This document shows positions 61,265 to 64,000 of a stretch of 64,000 nt of DNA, one piece after another; positions within the stretch are counted from its first letter, which is position 1; each line of letters opens with the position of its first letter. Made by a program: the position numbers and the translations under genes. The notes below the pieces were generated by a model. The model was not told where the DNA came from, made no database searches, and saw only the letters and a list, made by a program, of their open reading frames with translations. This DNA is from Gimesia chilikensis. Its GTDB lineage: Bacteria > Planctomycetota > Planctomycetia > Planctomycetales > Planctomycetaceae. Location: NCBI RefSeq assembly GCF_007744075.1, contig NZ_CP036266.1, positions 7,158,564 to 7,222,563 of the forward strand, written 5' to 3'.

Positions 61265-63517
61265 TTATGTTAGCTGCTTCTGAAATCTCTTTAAACTCAC
61301 AGCCAGGATGACCACGCAACAGAGACTGAGCCCAGTGAAGTAAGGGAGCAGATCCGTGATCCCCGCCCCCCGCAGAACAATGCCTCTTAAGATCTCCAGG
61401 AAATAAGTTACCGGAATGATGAAGGTAAACAGGTAAATCGGCAGCGGCATCTGGGAACGGGGGAACATGAATCCCGAAAGCAGCACTGAAGGCAGCATAA
61501 TCAGAAACGCAAACTGCACCGCCTGCAACTGTGTCTGTGCGATGGTGGAGACCAGCATCCCCAGCCCAAGGCCGCAAATCAGGAACAGCAGCGAAAGTGT
61601 CAGCAGTTCCCAGAGATTACCATGTATCGGCACGCCGAACAGGAAGACCATCACTGTTAAAACAATCAGGGTTTCCACAAATCCGATCATCGCATAGGGG
61701 ACCAGTTTTCCCAGCAGCAAACCGGACTTGCTGACCGGCGTCACGAACAGCTGCTCCAGTGTCCCCAGTTCCCGTTCGCGGACGATGGCAAACGAAGTCA
61801 GGAACAGGGTCACCAGTTGCAGAATAATTCCAACCAGACCAGGCACGAAGAAATGTGAGCTATCCAGATCCGGGTTGTAGAGCAACCGCGGTCGGATCTC
61901 CACCGGGAGCGCAACCTTCCCTTCGGCATTGCGAGAGGGCACGACATTCAGTGTTTCGGCAAACTGTTTTGTAATGTTGGTCGAGAAATTAAACCCGAGC
62001 AGGCTGGAAGCATTAAGCGCCGTCGTAGCGACCTGGGAATCGCTGCCATCAATTAATACCTGAACCGAGACCTGCTCCCCCTTGAGCAGACGATCGGAAT
62101 AATCGGGCGGAATAACGACCCCCACCTTGGCCCTGCCAGACTCGAAGGCACGACGGAAGGCATCATGATCATAAACCCGATCGATGATCATAAAGGTACG
62201 GGTGTTTGCGAACGCCTCACGGAGCTCGCGCGCACTGGAGCGACCGTCCAGATCAAAGATGACCGTCGGTATGTTTTCAATCTGGGTGTCGATCGCAAAG
62301 CCGAAGATCAGGGTCTGTAATACCGGGACAGCAAAGGCGAACAGCAGCGTCGATGGTTCACGTCTGATATGCGAAAATTCCTTGACCAGAATGGCCCAGA
62401 ACCCCGCCAGCATCTTCTGCCTGAAATGGGGAGCCTGCTTGCTGCGGGCTTTAGTATCACCTGGTAATTTCTCAGGAGCAATTTGTGGCTCAGTCAGCGC
62501 GTCACTCGTCTCTGCCTGTGCTGCAGATGCCTGCGTTGTAGTTGCCTCCGGCACAGTCCCAGTGTGAGTATCTTCGTCGTGATTCAATCCCTCCGCCCGG
62601 CTCAGGGTCACAAACACATCTTCGAGTGAAGGTGTGATCGGCCTGACTTGAACGGTCCCCTGCGATTCTGGAATACGGTTAACGAAATCATGTTCTGACA
62701 GACTCTGATCCGCGAGCACGTGAATTGTTTGACCAAACAGAGTGGCGTCGTGCACGCCGTCCATATCGCGATAGGTACCCAGCCACGTCGCTGGATGAGG
62801 AATATCGATTTCCCAGCGCGCCGATCCGGGGGGAGTCACGCTGGATAACTGTTTCAACTCTTCCGGCTTTCCACAGACAATCAGTCGCGAATTATAAATA
62901 TAGCCCACATCGCTGCAACGTTCGGCTTCATCCATGTAATGTGTGGTCACAAACAGGGTCACCCCCTGCCCCGCCAGTTCAAAGAGCAGGTCCCACAAAT
63001 CGCGGCGGGCAACCGGGTCAATCCCGGCAGTCGGTTCATCCAGAAACAGCAATTCCGGTTCATGAATCAGAGCACAGCCCAGAGCCAGACGCTGCTTCCA
63101 GCCTCCGGATAAATTTCCCGCCAGCTGATCCAGGCGGTCGCCCAGAGAAGTCAGCTCTATGATCTCCTCAAACCGCTGTTCCAGTTTCTCGGGACTCAAC
63201 CCGTAGATTCGACCGTAGAATTCGATGTTCTCCCGGACGCTCAAGTCGGCATAGAGACTGAAGCTTTGAGACATATAGCCAATCCGGCGTTTGATCAGCT
63301 CGGCTTCGGTACTCACGTCATAACCCAGAACCTGTGCTCCGCCGCCCGTTGGTTCCAGAACGCCACACAACATGCGGATGATCGTAGACTTACCGCTGCC
63401 ATTCGGTCCCAGCAGGCCGAAGATCGCCCCCCGTTCAACTTCAAAGCTCACCTGATCAACGGCCCGCAGAGCACCAAAGTCACGCGTCAGCTGATCAAGC
63501 TGAATCACCGAGTTCAT
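61265..63517 (-). CDS. ABC exporter, fused ATPase and ABC-2-type permease
   Basis: A 750-residue fusion. Residues 1-310 are the ATPase: Walker A GPNGSGKSTIIRM (37-49), signature LSGGWKQRLALG, Walker B LLFLDEPTAGIDP and the switch histidine in LFVTTHYMDEAERC. A disordered Thr/Ala/Glu linker follows (about 315-370). Residues about 375-750 are an ABC-2 permease (FWAILVKEFSHIRREPSTLL, then a large periplasmic loop and five to six helices; FVTPVSKSGLLLGKLVPYAM). The domain order resembles YhiH/RbbA-type proteins, usually with two ATPases, so this is a single-ATPase variant. The HlyD-type adaptor gene precedes it with a four-base overlap. Confidence 0.92.
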   Translation of the reverse strand: MNSVIQLDQLTRDFGALRAVDQVSFEVERGAIFGLLGPNGSGKSTIIRMLCGVLEPTGGGAQVLGYDVSTEAELIKRRIGYMSQSFSLYADLSVRENIEFYGRIYGLSPEKLEQRFEEIIELTSLGDRLDQLAGNLSGGWKQRLALGCALIHEPELLFLDEPTAGIDPVARRDLWDLLFELAGQGVTLFVTTHYMDEAERCSDVGYIYNSRLIVCGKPEELKQLSSVTPPGSARWEIDIPHPATWLGTYRDMDGVHDATLFGQTIHVLADQSLSEHDFVNRIPESQGTVQVRPITPSLEDVFVTLSRAEGLNHDEDTHTGTVPEATTTQASAAQAETSDALTEPQIAPEKLPGDTKARSKQAPHFRQKMLAGFWAILVKEFSHIRREPSTLLFAFAVPVLQTLIFGFAIDTQIENIPTVIFDLDGRSSARELREAFANTRTFMIIDRVYDHDAFRRAFESGRAKVGVVIPPDYSDRLLKGEQVSVQVLIDGSDSQVATTALNASSLLGFNFSTNITKQFAETLNVVPSRNAEGKVALPVEIRPRLLYNPDLDSSHFFVPGLVGIILQLVTLFLTSFAIVRERELGTLEQLFVTPVSKSGLLLGKLVPYAMIGFVETLIVLTVMVFLFGVPIHGNLWELLTLSLLFLICGLGLGMLVSTIAQTQLQAVQFAFLIMLPSVLLSGFMFPRSQMPLPIYLFTFIIPVTYFLEILRGIVLRGAGITDLLPYFTGLSLCCVVILAVSLKRFQKQLT

Positions 63518-64000
63518 GAGCGGTCTCCCCGTTGATCCAGCCAGACATCAGCCGCCATCCCGGGACGGAGCAGGCGTTCTTCATTCTGCAGCCTGACTTT
63601 CACTCGAAAGACCTGCTTGGACCGCTCTTCGGGTGTCTGCACGTTGCGAGGCACAAACTCAGCCTGACGAGAAACGAATGAAATGACACCTTCAAAGCTG
63701 CGATCAGGATAACTGTCGATGGTGACCTTAACCCGCTGATCGATGCGAATACCCAGATGGTTTTCAGGAACGTAACAACGAACCCAGAGGTGATTCAGAT
63801 CCAGTATGGAGATGACCGGCGCGTTGCTTCCTACCAGATCTCCCGGTTCCAGGTTAACGGCTTCAACAACCCCGTCCGCAGGCGAAATGATTTTCAGCTC
63901 GCTAATCTGCTTTTCAATTGTCTGCAGGGTTGCTTCTGTTTTTTTCACTGCCGCTGCCGCCTGTTCGATATCTTCCCGGCGACTTCCGTTTTTCATCAAC
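63514..64000 (-). CDS. HlyD/membrane-fusion-type secretion adaptor (partial, N-terminus off the right edge)
   Basis: The C-terminal 161 residues of a periplasmic adaptor linking an ABC exporter to an outer-membrane channel. Seen are the end of the coiled-coil hairpin (RREDIEQAAAAVKKTEATLQ), the lipoyl-like half (ISELKIISPADGVVEAVNLE, PGDLVGSNAPVISILDL) and the beta-barrel (LGIRIDQRVKVTIDSYPDRS). It lies directly upstream of, and overlaps, the ABC gene. The reading frame stays open past the edge (the ATG at 63996 is internal), so the true start is outside the window. Confidence 0.93.
   Translation of the reverse strand, partial: LMKNGSRREDIEQAAAAVKKTEATLQTIEKQISELKIISPADGVVEAVNLEPGDLVGSNAPVISILDLNHLWVRCYVPENHLGIRIDQRVKVTIDSYPDRSFEGVISFVSRQAEFVPRNVQTPEERSKQVFRVKVRLQNEERLLRPGMAADVWLDQRGDRS

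Overview
The window reads as a planctomycete chromosome, most like the Planctomycetaceae (Gimesia/Planctomyces type). The evidence is the gene families themselves: four DUF1559 pseudopilin-like proteins, two pairs of DUF1501 protein plus 'planctomycete cytochrome c' (PSCyt/PSD1) protein, a sulfatase, an ECF sigma factor coupled to a FecR/LamG membrane protein, BlaI/M56-peptidase pairs and futalosine-route menaquinone genes. The organism name is inferred; no rRNA is present.

Layout. 1-1210: right end of a bacterial microcompartment locus (PduL and a DeoR regulator), running off the left edge. 1705-4631: TolC-like outer-membrane factor and a Tat-exported multicopper oxidase. 4628-9272: purN, a membrane-anchored unknown, a consensus promoter with a structured leader, trxA, and a large coiled-coil protein. 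9292-9541: first block of a dispersed intergenic repeat. 9561-16368 (minus strand): small membrane protein, VOC protein, mqnE, mqnP, a putative metallopeptidase lipoprotein, fmt, def and a Cys-rich lipoprotein. 16454-19053: an unknown protein and an RmlD-like reductase. 19136-32700: two PSCyt+DUF1501 pairs around a DUF1559 gene, followed by the divergent sigma/anti-sigma pair. 32722-34404: MHS-type transporter and a small membrane protein.

34405-38218 is the accessory stretch: repeat modules of one mosaic family, three palindromes at a strong promoter, a DUF1559 gene translationally adjacent to a lipoprotein, a short minisatellite and a probable gene remnant. 38219-46064: sulfatase, two small membrane proteins, a BlaI/M56 pair whose M56 protein carries a secretin-like C-terminus, a SulP transporter and a DUF188 protein. 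46279-49524: lipoprotein and two paralogous DUF1559 genes, each with a clear terminator. 49641-57343: FG-GAP/TPR pair, then a second BlaI/M56 pair with a giant M56 protein. 57502-64000: SGNH hydrolase, tRNA-Arg, two Tyr/Gly-rich secreted proteins, an FAH-family hydrolase and an ABC exporter (HlyD adaptor plus fused ATPase-permease) running off the right edge.

Strongest unusual signals: two BlaI/M56 systems with two different operator pairs; the M56-secretin-like fusion; the TGTAGCC palindrome array at 34947-35025; the mosaic repeat family; and structured intergenic elements at 6514-6697, 15963-16041 and 30282-30346. Many starts were moved downstream from the longest open frame using ribosome-binding sites, signal peptides or paralogue alignment. 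All functional calls come from reading motifs by eye; no database search was made.
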